This document shows positions 18,531-27,178 of a stretch of DNA of 64,000 bases, in pieces (position 1 is the stretch's first letter; every line of letters starts with the position of its first letter). The stretch is from NCBI GenBank assembly GCA_902706205.1, contig CACSKA010000005.1, positions 62,001-126,000 on the forward strand, in the 5' to 3' direction. A model generated the notes under the pieces. The model did no database searches. It was not told the DNA's origin and saw only the letters and a program-made list of their open reading frames with translations. The position numbers and the translations under genes are program-made. Source of the stretch: Chryseobacterium sp. 18061. Its GTDB lineage: Bacteria; Pseudomonadota; Gammaproteobacteria; Enterobacterales; Enterobacteriaceae.

Positions 18531-18773
18531 ATGTTTGTGGAACTCGTTTATGACAAAAGGAATTTTGATGGTTTGCCGGGAGCAAAAGACATCATTCTTG
18601 GTGAACTGAGCCGAAGAATTCACCGAATCTTTCCTGACGCAGAAGTGCGCGTTAAGCCGATGATGACCCTGCCAGCGATTAATACTGACGCCAGTAAACA
18701 TGAGAAAGAGCAGATAAGCCGAGCGGTTCAGGAGATGTTCGAAGAGGCTGAGTTCTGGCTGGTTACCGAATAA
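18531..18773 (+). CDS. DinI-family SOS modulator
   Basis: 80 residues, the DinI/MsgA length (E. coli DinI has 81). It shares the family pattern: beta strand MFVELVYDK, helix LGELSRRIHRIFPDAEVRVKP, middle strand, and an acidic C-terminal helix EMFEEAEFWLVTE. DinI proteins bind RecA filaments and tune LexA and UmuD cleavage. Its start has GAGGAG and lies 16 bp downstream of a LexA box shared with umuD, so it is SOS-regulated and fits the polymerase V cassette. Confidence 0.9.
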   Translation: MFVELVYDKRNFDGLPGAKDIILGELSRRIHRIFPDAEVRVKPMMTLPAINTDASKHEKEQISRAVQEMFEEAEFWLVTE

Positions 18774-19006
18774 TGGATAATATGATTATTTCCGGCATAC
18801 TTATTTACTTTCCCAAGCCTAATGAACCGCTTCCGACGCCTGATCGCACAATACGGTCATTCGCAGTAGAGAGGACCAGTGACGAGCGTTGCAGCCTTTT
18901 AGCATTCATCAGCTCTCGGTGGATCACCCTTGGCCTTCCTACTTTCGACAATCCAGGAAAGGCCATAATGGCTGCGGTACACCAGGGGAAAGTACGTTGG
19001 CGTTAA
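18773..19006 (+). CDS. Possible small protein coupled to the dinI-like gene
   Basis: 77 residues starting in a TAATG overlap with the dinI-like stop, an arrangement typical of coupled translation. I do not recognise the sequence; it has no membrane segment or clear motif and could be a chance frame. A strong terminator follows at 19136. Confidence 0.33.
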   Translation: MDNMIISGILIYFPKPNEPLPTPDRTIRSFAVERTSDERCSLLAFISSRWITLGLPTFDNPGKAIMAAVHQGKVRWR

Positions 19007-19135
19007 TGACATAACGAATCAGTAGACATTTCTTGCACAACAAAAATTAAAATGCGAATTCAAATAACCCACATGTACACCATCGTAACTTACACCATAT
19101 GATGGTCTGGCAAGTATATCTCCGAACGACGTTCA

Positions 19136-19168
19136 GCCCACAGTAATCATTACTGTGGGCCTTTTTTT
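19136..19168 (+). terminator. Strong intrinsic terminator between the SOS cassette and tail genes
   Basis: Perfect 11-bp stem GCCCACAGTAA / TTACTGTGGGC with a TCA loop, then CTTTTTTT. It ends plus-strand SOS transcription just before the convergent tail operon's last stop codon at 19170. Confidence 0.92.
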
Positions 19169-19169
19169 A

Positions 19170-20195
19170 TTATTTCCCCTTTTTGGCAACGGGCTTACTG
19201 GCTGTAATACTCAGCCTGTACCCCTCGCTGCGACTTCCTCTCGCCTCCACGCGGTCTATGCTCACACGACCGCGCATGCCGTCCGGAAAGCTATTATCCA
19301 TCTCCAGCATCCCTTCGGCGGCAATATAGGGATTGCCTGGTGTATCCAGCCTAATTTTTGACGATTTTCGCTTCGCTTTTCTGTGACCTCCGGCCATTGC
19401 GGCTTCCGCATGCGTCTTGTTCACATACGTTCCCGGCAGGGTGCGATACGGCGGGTCGCCACTGGTCAGGCTCAGCGTTTTGCCTGTGGCCTCATCCGTG
19501 TACTGCACGCGCACGCCTTTCACGCCTTTTTTCCCTGGTGTATCAACCGAGCACTGAATGAAATGCGGGTTGCCGGGGTGGTTCTCCGGCGGGCAGGTCA
19601 GCTTCACCACCGGCAGCGTTTTACCGGTGATGGATTTGGCCTCACCGCGCAGCGCAAGGATGTATGCCCCGTTCACCGGCTTCGCCACTGCGTCATGCTC
19701 TTCGGCCAGCCGGTTCAGAAACGCGGGGTCTGTTTCGCCAATTTGGTCAGCATGCGGGTACGTGAACGCGCTCAGCCGCGGATCCATGCGCGGAGACAGC
19801 CCGTGCCGCTGCGCGATAGCCTGAAATATCTCGCCCAGCGTTGTGTTGTCCCACGAGTTAGAGCGCCGCTGCCGGAACCCCGTCGGATCATCTTTTTCAA
19901 ACGGTGCTGCCGTGGCAGTAATGGTGATAATGCGGGGATACAGCTGCGGGGTGATTGTGGTGATTTTGAACCTGCCTATTCTCACCACGCCGCTTTCCTC
20001 ATACCCCTCATACCACGTCAGTACGCCGCCTTCTTTGGGGATGCCTTTCAGGCCCGTCACGTCCACGGTCAGTATCAGCCGGTCCGTTTCTTTCCCGCTA
20101 CTGACATCGATGCGCTCAAACGCCGTCATGCGCCCGTTGATGATGTCGGCCCCCGGCCCCTCGCAGTAATGCACCGGCGTAAATCCTAGCTCCAT
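19170..20195 (-). CDS. D: Phage tail protein D (P2 gpD-like)
   Basis: 341 residues resembling P2 gpD/late control D: an N-terminal beta domain (GFTPVHYCEGPGADIINGR), a central part with the NSWDNTTLGEIFQAIAQRHGL segment, and a basic Lys-rich C-terminus. In P2-like phages this protein is part of the baseplate hub, connecting tube and spike. It is the last gene of the late operon and overlaps gene X by 10 bp. Confidence 0.88.
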   Translation of the reverse strand: MELGFTPVHYCEGPGADIINGRMTAFERIDVSSGKETDRLILTVDVTGLKGIPKEGGVLTWYEGYEESGVVRIGRFKITTITPQLYPRIITITATAAPFEKDDPTGFRQRRSNSWDNTTLGEIFQAIAQRHGLSPRMDPRLSAFTYPHADQIGETDPAFLNRLAEEHDAVAKPVNGAYILALRGEAKSITGKTLPVVKLTCPPENHPGNPHFIQCSVDTPGKKGVKGVRVQYTDEATGKTLSLTSGDPPYRTLPGTYVNKTHAEAAMAGGHRKAKRKSSKIRLDTPGNPYIAAEGMLEMDNSFPDGMRGRVSIDRVEARGSRSEGYRLSITASKPVAKKGK

Positions 20196-20401
20196 ACGGT
20201 CACCTGTTCATCCGATTCGGTGTTGGTGGTATCGGTCAGTTCCGGCAGTTCGATAATCACCCCCAGCGGCAGAACCCGCCCATACTGATGCAGGTGCGGA
20301 TTCAGATCGTAAATCATCTTTTCGGTTTCATCGTCATCACGCCCCAGCTTTATCCAGGCAATATCCCCCAGGGTGTCGCGGTCGCGGCTTCTGACTTTCA
20401 T
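20186..20401 (-). CDS. X: Tail protein X, LysM-like
   Basis: 71 residues. The pattern RSRDRDTLGDIAWIKLG and YDLNPHL is the short LysM-like fold of P2 gpX, which binds peptidoglycan or the hub in contractile tails. It overlaps U upstream (ATGA) and D downstream, as in P2. Confidence 0.88.
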   Translation of the reverse strand: MKVRSRDRDTLGDIAWIKLGRDDDETEKMIYDLNPHLHQYGRVLPLGVIIELPELTDTTNTESDEQVTVWS

Positions 20402-20871
20402 TTTGTGCTACCTCCCTGCTTTTTCTGCTCAATGGGTTTGTTGGCAAATTCACGCAGGCTGATTGTCACCCCCTGCTTCATCGACTTTGCCTCCTGGTAA
20501 AGCCAGCTTTCATCAACATCAAAACCGGTCAGTACCCACTGCCCCAGCAATGCGCCATCACCCCGCACCAGTGACAGCGGCTTTTTCCCGTCACGCAGCT
20601 TGACCAGCTTTTCAATGTTGTCCTGCCCCGCATCCCGGAACCATTCACACTTGATAACCCGCTCATCCAGTTTGCGGCCCGTCTGCTGCTGGCACGGTAG
20701 CTCGTTGAGCAGGTCGATAACGGTCCACCCGCCATCGTACTTACGTGACAGTGACACGGCGGGGGTGTTTTCCGGCAGGCTGAAAACAAAATCGCCCAGC
20801 ACAAATTGGGTGGGCGATAATTCGGTTTCATGGCTGACATACTGGTCCGTGATAAAATCAAAATCCGACAT
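20398..20871 (-). CDS. U: Tail protein U
   Basis: 157 residues resembling P2 gpU, with the early motif FVLGDFVFSLPENTP and a long beta-rich C-terminal half. In P2-type tails U is needed for completing the tail together with D. Its stop overlaps X and its start abuts the end of the tape-measure gene, conserving the T-U-X-D order. Confidence 0.86.
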   Translation of the reverse strand: MSDFDFITDQYVSHETELSPTQFVLGDFVFSLPENTPAVSLSRKYDGGWTVIDLLNELPCQQQTGRKLDERVIKCEWFRDAGQDNIEKLVKLRDGKKPLSLVRGDGALLGQWVLTGFDVDESWLYQEAKSMKQGVTISLREFANKPIEQKKQGGSTK

Positions 20872-23800
20872 TAATCACTCCTTTGTCCGCTTAATGATGC
20901 ATTCATGCGCGCATCGACACCGCTGGCCAGCGCCTCATGCAGCGCTTTCGTCTGCGTCCTCTGAAGGATGTCTTCAATTTTTTTCGCCAGCGCATTGTCC
21001 TGCGCCGGGTCGCCGGAGGCTTTTATGTCAAAGTGAGGCTTGTTCTCCACGGTGATATGCACCTCCGGTACCGGTGGGGATTGTTCGCTTTTGGCTTTGG
21101 CAACGGCACTGTCAATGGCAGGCGTAACCGACTTGTCACTGATTTTCGTCAGGTCCTTTGGTTGCACCTTTGGCACTTTATCGCTGGCAGGCACAGGCTT
21201 GTCATCACTGCTGAACCAGCCTTTGATTCCTTCCCAGCCTTCTTTAATGTACGGCCCGACCACTTCGCCCATCTTCTGGCCCAGTTCACTCCCTGCCAGA
21301 CCACCGATAGCGCCACCAACAGCCGTGCCAATACCCGGCAGTATCGCTGTCCCAATCGCAGCCCCCATTGTGGCACCGGCCAGCATGCCGCCGGTGTTGC
21401 CAACAGCGCCACCAATCTCTGCCGCACTGCCACCGTTCATCACGACTGAAGCCGTGTTAATTGCGCCTCCCGCAAGGGCGAGCGGTGTAAACATCCGGCC
21501 TGCACCTTTGATAAACGGGGATGCAAGCGCCACACCGTCCTGCAGATAATTCACATCATTACTGAGTTCGGGCAGCATTCCCGCCATTGCGGGTTGCCCC
21601 GGAGGCATCGCGGGCGGTGCGTCAGCAACAGCCCGACCGGCATCACCCGGCGTGGGGACGTCTCCCGAATCATCACCGCTGAATTTCCGCTGAACATAAT
21701 CCAGGCCATAAGTTGCGGCAAACGGGATTACGTATGACGCGACCGCGCCGAAAAGCCCTTTCCCGCCAGAGCGGATTTTCGCGCCCCGGCTGCGTGTTGC
21801 CGGTGCGCGTTCCACTTCTGCCGGACGGACGCGACCGTTACCCCCTTTCCCTTTCTGGCCTTTCTGGCCTTTCTTCCCTTTCCTGCCGCCTGAAGAACGA
21901 ACATCGCCCGTGGCACCACCACGACCGCCCATCCGGTCCATCTGGCGATTCATACGCTCAAGTGCCGCTGCGGCACGGTTGGCTGAGGTTGCGGTGTGGT
22001 CTGAAGCGCCGCCCAGCTTCGCTTTGGCAATTTTCCCGGCATTAAGCAGGTCACTGCCCAGCGTTTTAATCCATTTGAACGTCCCTACCGTAACTTTCAG
22101 CGCAATTAAGCCAGCAATGCCTGCAGCAGCGCCTTTCAGCGTTGTTCGTGCCGATTCAGAATTCTTCAGTAACGCTGAAAATGCCGTGGCTGTTTTTTGA
22201 ATGCGGGGAGCGGCATAGTCAATCACAGGCAATAACATATCACCGAGCGCTATCTCCATGTCCTCTACTGAGGAGCGGAGTTTGTCCATTTTGACTTTAC
22301 GGGTCGCGGCTTTTTTGACGTACTCTTTTTCCATCGAATCGGCATAGGCCGCTTTATCGCCAACCATCCTCAATGAACCCTGCAACGCATCCATATTGGT
22401 GGTCAGTTTGGCAACGGCACCGGCAACCTCTTCACCGAAGATATCGCTGATGATTGCTTTTTGCTTGTCCGGTGCCTGTTTATTAATTTTGTCCAGTACG
22501 TTCAGGATTGTTCCGGCGGCATCCTTCTGCATGTCCTTCGCCAGCACACCCGGATCGAACCCCAGCATCGACAGGGAGCGCTTCTGCTGTTTGGTTGCCG
22601 CAAATCCTTTTGTCAGTCGACCGGTGATATTTTTCAGTGCCGTGGCTGCGGTGTCTTCCTGCTCCCCACCGGCAATCAGGGTTCCGGCAAAAGCGGCGGC
22701 CTGCTTGCCACTCAGACCCGCTTTCATGGCGTTCGCGCCCTGGCGGCGCATCACGGCGGCAATTTCCATGGGTTTGGCGGCCATCGTGTTCGACACCTGA
22801 TTGATATAGTTAGCCATATCAATCATCTGGTCCTGATTCAGTTTCATCGATGTACGCATCTTCGCCATCGTGTCACCCGCAGCACCGGCATCAGTATCAA
22901 AGGCGATGGCCATTTTTGATGCCTCCACGCCGAAGCGCAGCAGCTGCTTCGTGTCGATTTTCCCATCCTTCCCATTTGCGACACCGGCCTGACCGGCTGC
23001 TGCCAGAATTTCAGTCATGCCTGTCTGACCCACACCCAGCTTGCTGGCCTGCGCACGCGCGGCCATCTTCAGGTCATGATCCTCCTTTGCATTTTTGAAG
23101 CTGACCACCTTCTGCACATCAGCCCAGGCATACTCATATTCAACCGCCTTTTTCCCTGCCGCCACGAACGGTGCGGCGGTCAGCGCCGTCGTCATGACAC
23201 CCCCCATTGCCCGGCTCTTGATACCCTGCCGGACCTCCCGGTTTGTAGCCATCTTTGCCTGGGCTTTGTTGATGGTCATAATGCGCGTTTCCTGCCGCAG
23301 CAGGCTGGCGCTGGCCTTCGCGGTATCCGTCGTTAACCTGGCCTGCTCTTTTGCCAGGTTGCGCGTATCCACGCCGGTCTTTTTCATGACGCTACCCAGC
23401 GACTGCAGGCGGGTCCGCTCTTTATCGGCGGCGGTGGTCAGCGAGGTCATTTCGCGCGTGGCGGCTTTGTCTTCCCGGCGTTTTACGGCGACCTCTGCAG
23501 AGGCTTTTTTATACGCGGGCCGCAGCTGCTCCAGCGACTGCGTGGCCCTGACGTGTGCAACACGCTGCTCGCTTGTCAGCTTCCCGTTGCGCGCCAGCTC
23601 CACATCCAGATTGCGCAGCGTTTCTTCGGCACCGGCTATCCCTTTCTGGTAGCGCCGCTGTTCGGCCTGCGACTCACGCAATGCCGCGCCAGAGGCATCC
23701 AGCCGCTTTTTATTCTCGGCCAGCTTCCGGTTGGTTTCCTTCAGGGCCTGCTGCGATTTCAGGTGTGCCTGAACGTCACCCTGCTGCTTTTTAAGGTTGC

Positions 23801-23924
23801 CCAGCGCCGCGCCCACCTCCGTGGCACTGTTGCGCATTTTGTTCAGCGACTTATCGGCTGACGTAAAGGCCGGACTCAGCGCATCCTTTGCACTGAGCAG
23901 GACCGAGACTTTTTTATCCGCCAC
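20871..23924 (-). CDS. T: Tail tape-measure protein
   Basis: 1,017 residues. A coiled-coil N-terminal third, a TP901-type core (about residues 230-560, with AAAGQAGVANGKDG and AMKAGLSGKQAAAFAGTL), a Gly/Lys-rich linker, and a C-terminal region with glycine-zipper helices (AIGTAILPGIGTAVGGAIGG) that could insert in the host membrane during DNA entry. It fixes tail length. The start is GTG at 23924; this codon overlaps the -1-frame end of the upstream tail chaperone gene, as expected for translational coupling. Confidence 0.93.
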   Translation of the reverse strand: MADKKVSVLLSAKDALSPAFTSADKSLNKMRNSATEVGAALGNLKKQQGDVQAHLKSQQALKETNRKLAENKKRLDASGAALRESQAEQRRYQKGIAGAEETLRNLDVELARNGKLTSEQRVAHVRATQSLEQLRPAYKKASAEVAVKRREDKAATREMTSLTTAADKERTRLQSLGSVMKKTGVDTRNLAKEQARLTTDTAKASASLLRQETRIMTINKAQAKMATNREVRQGIKSRAMGGVMTTALTAAPFVAAGKKAVEYEYAWADVQKVVSFKNAKEDHDLKMAARAQASKLGVGQTGMTEILAAAGQAGVANGKDGKIDTKQLLRFGVEASKMAIAFDTDAGAAGDTMAKMRTSMKLNQDQMIDMANYINQVSNTMAAKPMEIAAVMRRQGANAMKAGLSGKQAAAFAGTLIAGGEQEDTAATALKNITGRLTKGFAATKQQKRSLSMLGFDPGVLAKDMQKDAAGTILNVLDKINKQAPDKQKAIISDIFGEEVAGAVAKLTTNMDALQGSLRMVGDKAAYADSMEKEYVKKAATRKVKMDKLRSSVEDMEIALGDMLLPVIDYAAPRIQKTATAFSALLKNSESARTTLKGAAAGIAGLIALKVTVGTFKWIKTLGSDLLNAGKIAKAKLGGASDHTATSANRAAAALERMNRQMDRMGGRGGATGDVRSSGGRKGKKGQKGQKGKGGNGRVRPAEVERAPATRSRGAKIRSGGKGLFGAVASYVIPFAATYGLDYVQRKFSGDDSGDVPTPGDAGRAVADAPPAMPPGQPAMAGMLPELSNDVNYLQDGVALASPFIKGAGRMFTPLALAGGAINTASVVMNGGSAAEIGGAVGNTGGMLAGATMGAAIGTAILPGIGTAVGGAIGGLAGSELGQKMGEVVGPYIKEGWEGIKGWFSSDDKPVPASDKVPKVQPKDLTKISDKSVTPAIDSAVAKAKSEQSPPVPEVHITVENKPHFDIKASGDPAQDNALAKKIEDILQRTQTKALHEALASGVDARMNASLSGQRSD

Positions 23925-24665
23925 TCTTCACCCCTAACTTAGTCATGGCCAGCTCGTAACGTTTGAGCGCGCGGGGCGCTGACCAGGACAGGATTTCACG
24001 TTCGCTGGCGTGATAAACCAGCGGGAGAATATCGGTCAGTCGGTCAACGTCGCCGTCTGAAAGAAGTCCCCCTGTTGCGTCAAAAAATCACGCACCCGCT
24101 CCATCAGATGATTAAAATCCGGCATGTGAAACTGGTCGATAATGTCCTGATGCAGCCCGGTGCAGGTACTGGCGACCATCATCCCGCGCTTATGGCCATC
24201 TTTTTCAATACGCAACTGGCGGGTCAGGCCCACGGTCGGCGGCTGAAGGCGGTAATCTGCAATATCACCGTTTACAGGGTCATGGACAGCGACCAGCAGG
24301 GTCGGTGTGTCCGGTTTAAAGACGATCTTGTCTACCTTTTCTCCGGCTTCACGCTTCGCATCAGCATCTTCTTCCAGCAGATCCAGGGTGGTGTGGTTCG
24401 TCAGGCGATCAACCTGTGCAACCAGACTGTTGTAATCCGGCTTTTTCAGCTGTGCGATAACGTCATCAGGCTGACCGGTCATTGCTACCGCCAGTTCAAA
24501 TTCCTGATCCAGTGCGTGAAACCCGTTGGGGTCATTGTCAGTGTCGTATTTCTTACCAATCTCACGCACCTGCTTTGCGCTCAGGGTGCTGACAGTCAGC
24601 TCGCTGAGAACGCCAGCAGCAATGGTTAACGGGTAAACAAGGGCCATTTTGCGGCTGTAAGACAT
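23914..24665 (-). CDS. Tail assembly chaperone, long form by -1 frameshift (gpE+E')
   Basis: The zero frame contains T TTT TTG (plus-strand 24081-24087), the slippery heptamer used in P2 E/E'. Slipping back one base after codon 195 opens a frame without stops to TAA at 23914-23916. This adds 55 residues ending in KRYELAMTKLGVKSGG, for a 250-residue product. The extension fills the otherwise empty 110 bp before the tape-measure gene and ends inside its first codons. The added sequence has normal coding composition (ILPLVYHASEREILSWSAP). Confidence 0.85.
24036..24665 (-). CDS. E: Tail assembly chaperone, short form (gpE-like)
   Basis: 209 residues, in the position of P2 gene E between the tube and tape-measure genes. 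Soluble, acidic and helical. It is longer than P2 gpE, so the family assignment rests mainly on position and on the frameshift site near its 3' end. Family knowledge: the short and long forms bind the tape-measure protein during tail assembly. An intrinsic terminator lies between this gene and the upstream tube gene. Confidence 0.78.
   Translation of the reverse strand: MSYSRKMALVYPLTIAAGVLSELTVSTLSAKQVREIGKKYDTDNDPNGFHALDQEFELAVAMTGQPDDVIAQLKKPDYNSLVAQVDRLTNHTTLDLLEEDADAKREAGEKVDKIVFKPDTPTLLVAVHDPVNGDIADYRLQPPTVGLTRQLRIEKDGHKRGMMVASTCTGLHQDIIDQFHMPDFNHLMERVRDFLTQQGDFFQTATLTD
24081..24087 (-). promoter_or_regulatory. Ribosomal -1 slippery site T TTT TTG
   Basis: X XXY YYZ heptamer in the correct zero frame of the tail chaperone gene, 15 codons before its stop. 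It is the same heptamer known for the P2 E/E' frameshift. Confidence 0.87.
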
Positions 24666-24682
24666 AAGGACTCCATAGACGG

Positions 24683-24705
24683 AAAAACCCGCACAGTGGC
24701 GGGTT
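24683..24705 (-). terminator. Intrinsic terminator between tube and tail-chaperone genes
   Basis: Read leftward: AACCCGC - CACTGT - GCGGGTT followed by TTT. It lies inside the late operon and would lower expression of chaperone, tape measure and the distal tail genes relative to sheath and tube unless Q-modified polymerase reads through. Confidence 0.72.
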
Positions 24706-24727
24706 GTGGTGAATGTAAAAAACAGGG

Positions 24728-25234
24728 TTAGTTCATGCCGATCAGGGCGCGGAACGGCGCAAGGAAGTCTTCCTGACCCAGATTGACCACGCTGCCATCG
24801 TTGGCGACTTCCCAGCAGATTTTGCCGTTAATGGTCTTTTTCTTGCGCTTGCAGGAAACCGTTAACACCGTCTGAGACAGCTCGCCCATTTTGGTATTGC
24901 TGTCTTCCACGTTGTTAATTTCGCCGATCCATTCGGCTTTCACTTTAAACTCGCCGCCGTCTTCGTCGCGGTATGCCTCTTCAATAGTGACCGCGCAGTT
25001 TGAACCTGCCTGCAGGCCGTACATCACCAGGACTTCAGAGCGCGCACCGGAAATGGTCAGCGAGCCGGTCATCGCTTCAATGCCGGTCGACACTTCGCGC
25101 TCCACAAACGAACCACCGCGTGTTTTTTCCATCACTTTTTTCGGTGCCGGATCGGCAACATCTTCCAGTGTCAGATACAGGGGAACCCCCTGAATGGTGA
25201 CACGTTGGGCCATACGGGTTAATACTCCAGCCAT
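24728..25234 (-). CDS. FII: Major tail tube protein (gpFII-like)
   Basis: 168 residues, the size of P2 FII (172). It has the beta-rich tube fold sequence signs GGSFVEREVSTGIEAMTGSL and a basic segment SCKRKKKTINGK near the end. It polymerises as the inner tube of the contractile tail. Its ATG overlaps the sheath stop codon. Confidence 0.9.
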   Translation of the reverse strand: MAGVLTRMAQRVTIQGVPLYLTLEDVADPAPKKVMEKTRGGSFVEREVSTGIEAMTGSLTISGARSEVLVMYGLQAGSNCAVTIEEAYRDEDGGEFKVKAEWIGEINNVEDSNTKMGELSQTVLTVSCKRKKKTINGKICWEVANDGSVVNLGQEDFLAPFRALIGMN

Positions 25235-26676
25235 TACAGTACGCTCTCCAGGAATGATTCAACGATGCCGGTATCTTCGCTCAGGTGATACACGACGTGT
25301 TCGTTCGGACTGTAACCGGCATACTGGATGGCGATATGCCACTCCCCGCTCCGGTATTTGTCCGTGGTGTTCAGCGTGGGGTGCAGGTACACCCGCGCAC
25401 CAATTAATGCCTCCTCCATTTGTAGCCCGGAGAGAAAGTCATTAATCAGGTTAACGCGCTGGTCCATGAAGGTTTTGGTCAGGTTTTCTGCCATCCCCTC
25501 TTCGGTGGTAGCCAGCAGCTTGCGAATAATGGTGTGCTCCAGCCCCACCTGCGACACGAAGCGACCGGACACGGTGCGGTTGCCAATCAGCGAATATCCC
25601 CCACGTGAGGTGCGCGCAAAATAGCTCACGCCGTAGCGGTTCAGCAGGTCGCCGTTGGTCGTTTTATCCAGCAGGTTGTAATCAATGTGGCGCTGCAGCC
25701 CTTCGATGTTTACCCCCATCCGGCCTTTGCCCGGAGACTCCCACGGCTTCACGCGGGCAAAGCACGCCAGTGCCTGTGCAGACGGTGAACCGTACACGTA
25801 GTCCGCTTCGGCCTGACTCCAGACCTTGACCATCGGGTCAACCAGGTAGAACTGGTCATAGCCGGTGCCTGCTACTGCCATCGACTCAGACAGTGCAATC
25901 GCATCCTGGTCATTGGTGGACGGGCCGTCCCCGACCGGAATGGCGTAGATTTTTGCACCCAGCGCGGCGAGCGCGTCACTGACGGGTTTCTGGCAGAAGC
26001 CTGGCGCACTAATATGCGTCAGGGACTCCTGCGTATTTTTCAGTGCCTGCATGCCGGTAATACGCCCGGTCGCCGCATCGACACCGCCGATAATGTTGGC
26101 CACGGTCGTGTTGCTGATAAGGGATTTCCCGTTGATGGTGATGACGGTTTCCGGCTCAACATCTGCCGCCGTCAGCCCCGTCATACCGGATAAAACCAGC
26201 GTGTCGGCATCGCTGACGGTGTAGCTCACCACATCGGCGGTTTTCCCGTTCACGGTCACGCTCCAGCCGGTCGGGTCGGTCACTTCGTCGGTCAGCGTGC
26301 TGTCTTTCATGACAATAATCACGTTGCCGGTGTCAGCATCATCGCTCGCGGAGACGACCGTGCCGGTGTAATTTGCCGCCTCCGGTTCGTCGGTGCCCTC
26401 TTCAACCACCACCACGTAGCAGGCCACAGAGGCCAGTTGCTGAATCGCGGCAATCGCCGGATACAGCGTCCCGGCCTCTGCGCCAGTCGGGTCAAGGGCC
26501 GCAAGCTGCGCCGGGTTGGCAATACGACAGGGTTTATTGCGCGGAATTAACGGATCCAGGTTCGGGGCCGTACCGACCAGGCCGAAGACGGTCGCCCCGG
26601 CAGGCCCCATTGGTTGTGGCGCTTTCTTGCTCTCTACGCTCGCGCCGTTATGCACAAAACTGGTAATTTCTGGCAT
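25234..26676 (-). CDS. FI: Contractile tail sheath protein (gpFI-like)
   Basis: 480 residues from the ATG at 26676, which has GGAG upstream; an upstream in-frame extension would overlap the DUF2635 gene and is not used. The family's N-terminal start (MPEITSFVHNGASVE), the central inserted Ig-like domain and the C-terminal domain (QRHIDYNLLDKT, and RLGE-like receptor for the next sheath subunit) can be followed. It makes the contractile outer tail tube. Confidence 0.93.
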   Translation of the reverse strand: MPEITSFVHNGASVESKKAPQPMGPAGATVFGLVGTAPNLDPLIPRNKPCRIANPAQLAALDPTGAEAGTLYPAIAAIQQLASVACYVVVVEEGTDEPEAANYTGTVVSASDDADTGNVIIVMKDSTLTDEVTDPTGWSVTVNGKTADVVSYTVSDADTLVLSGMTGLTAADVEPETVITINGKSLISNTTVANIIGGVDAATGRITGMQALKNTQESLTHISAPGFCQKPVSDALAALGAKIYAIPVGDGPSTNDQDAIALSESMAVAGTGYDQFYLVDPMVKVWSQAEADYVYGSPSAQALACFARVKPWESPGKGRMGVNIEGLQRHIDYNLLDKTTNGDLLNRYGVSYFARTSRGGYSLIGNRTVSGRFVSQVGLEHTIIRKLLATTEEGMAENLTKTFMDQRVNLINDFLSGLQMEEALIGARVYLHPTLNTTDKYRSGEWHIAIQYAGYSPNEHVVYHLSEDTGIVESFLESVL

Positions 26677-26686
26677 TACCGCTCCT

Positions 26687-26872
26687 TTATTTGCGTTTTT
26701 TGGACTGTGGGGCGGGTGCGGCACGGGCCGTATCTGCCGGTTTGATGTGACCGTTAAGCAGCAGGATTTTGGCCTGTCGCTCGGTCAGTTCAATGTCGGT
26801 CCCGGCATCAAGCCAGTGACCGGAGCCGGGGTGTTCAATCCCGCGCACAACAACATATTTTTTGTTCGCCAT
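26687..26872 (-). CDS. DUF2635 small phage protein
   Basis: 61 residues with the DUF2635 pattern VVVRGIEHPGSGHWLDAGTDIELTERQAKILLLNGHI, split here as one continuous short domain. Known in Mu-like and other contractile phages just before the sheath gene; function unknown. It lies 10 bp before the sheath start. Confidence 0.82.
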   Translation of the reverse strand: MANKKYVVVRGIEHPGSGHWLDAGTDIELTERQAKILLLNGHIKPADTARAAPAPQSKKRK

Positions 26873-26887
26873 AGGTTCTCCGGGCGT

Positions 26888-26908
26888 AAAAAAAGCGACC
26901 GTAGTCGC
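26888..26908 (-). terminator. Intrinsic terminator upstream of the DUF2635-sheath unit
   Basis: Read leftward: GCGAC-TACG-GTCGC then seven T. It separates the baseplate/fibre genes from DUF2635, sheath and tube. Confidence 0.75.
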
Positions 26909-26930
26909 CGTGAATATTCAGTGTTCGGGG

Positions 26931-27164
26931 TTACGCGGGGTCTGGCCGTGTCAGCAGGGTCAGCGCCGCGTCAAAATAAAACAGGCCGTCTGCCGGGTTG
27001 TGGTACATGCCAGGTTCACAAATGACCGCGTCCTGGACCTCTGTCATGACGAAACCCTCCATTTCAAACCCATCCGGGCCAACGATAATCACGTTATCCA
27101 CCCGGTTGCTGCCAGCAGGCATCATGGCCATTCGCCGTCTTGACACTGTTTTTTCGTCAGGCAT
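26931..27164 (-). CDS. Small phage protein between fibre and DUF2635 genes
   Basis: 77 residues preceded by a GGAGTGG ribosome site. No family recognised; it is acidic and beta-rich (VDNVIIVGPDGFEMEGFVMTE) and occupies the place where P2-like phages usually carry a tail-fibre assembly chaperone, but it is too short and does not look like one. Confidence 0.68.
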   Translation of the reverse strand: MPDEKTVSRRRMAMMPAGSNRVDNVIIVGPDGFEMEGFVMTEVQDAVICEPGMYHNPADGLFYFDAALTLLTRPDPA

Positions 27165-27178
27165 ATCGCCACTCCTTA

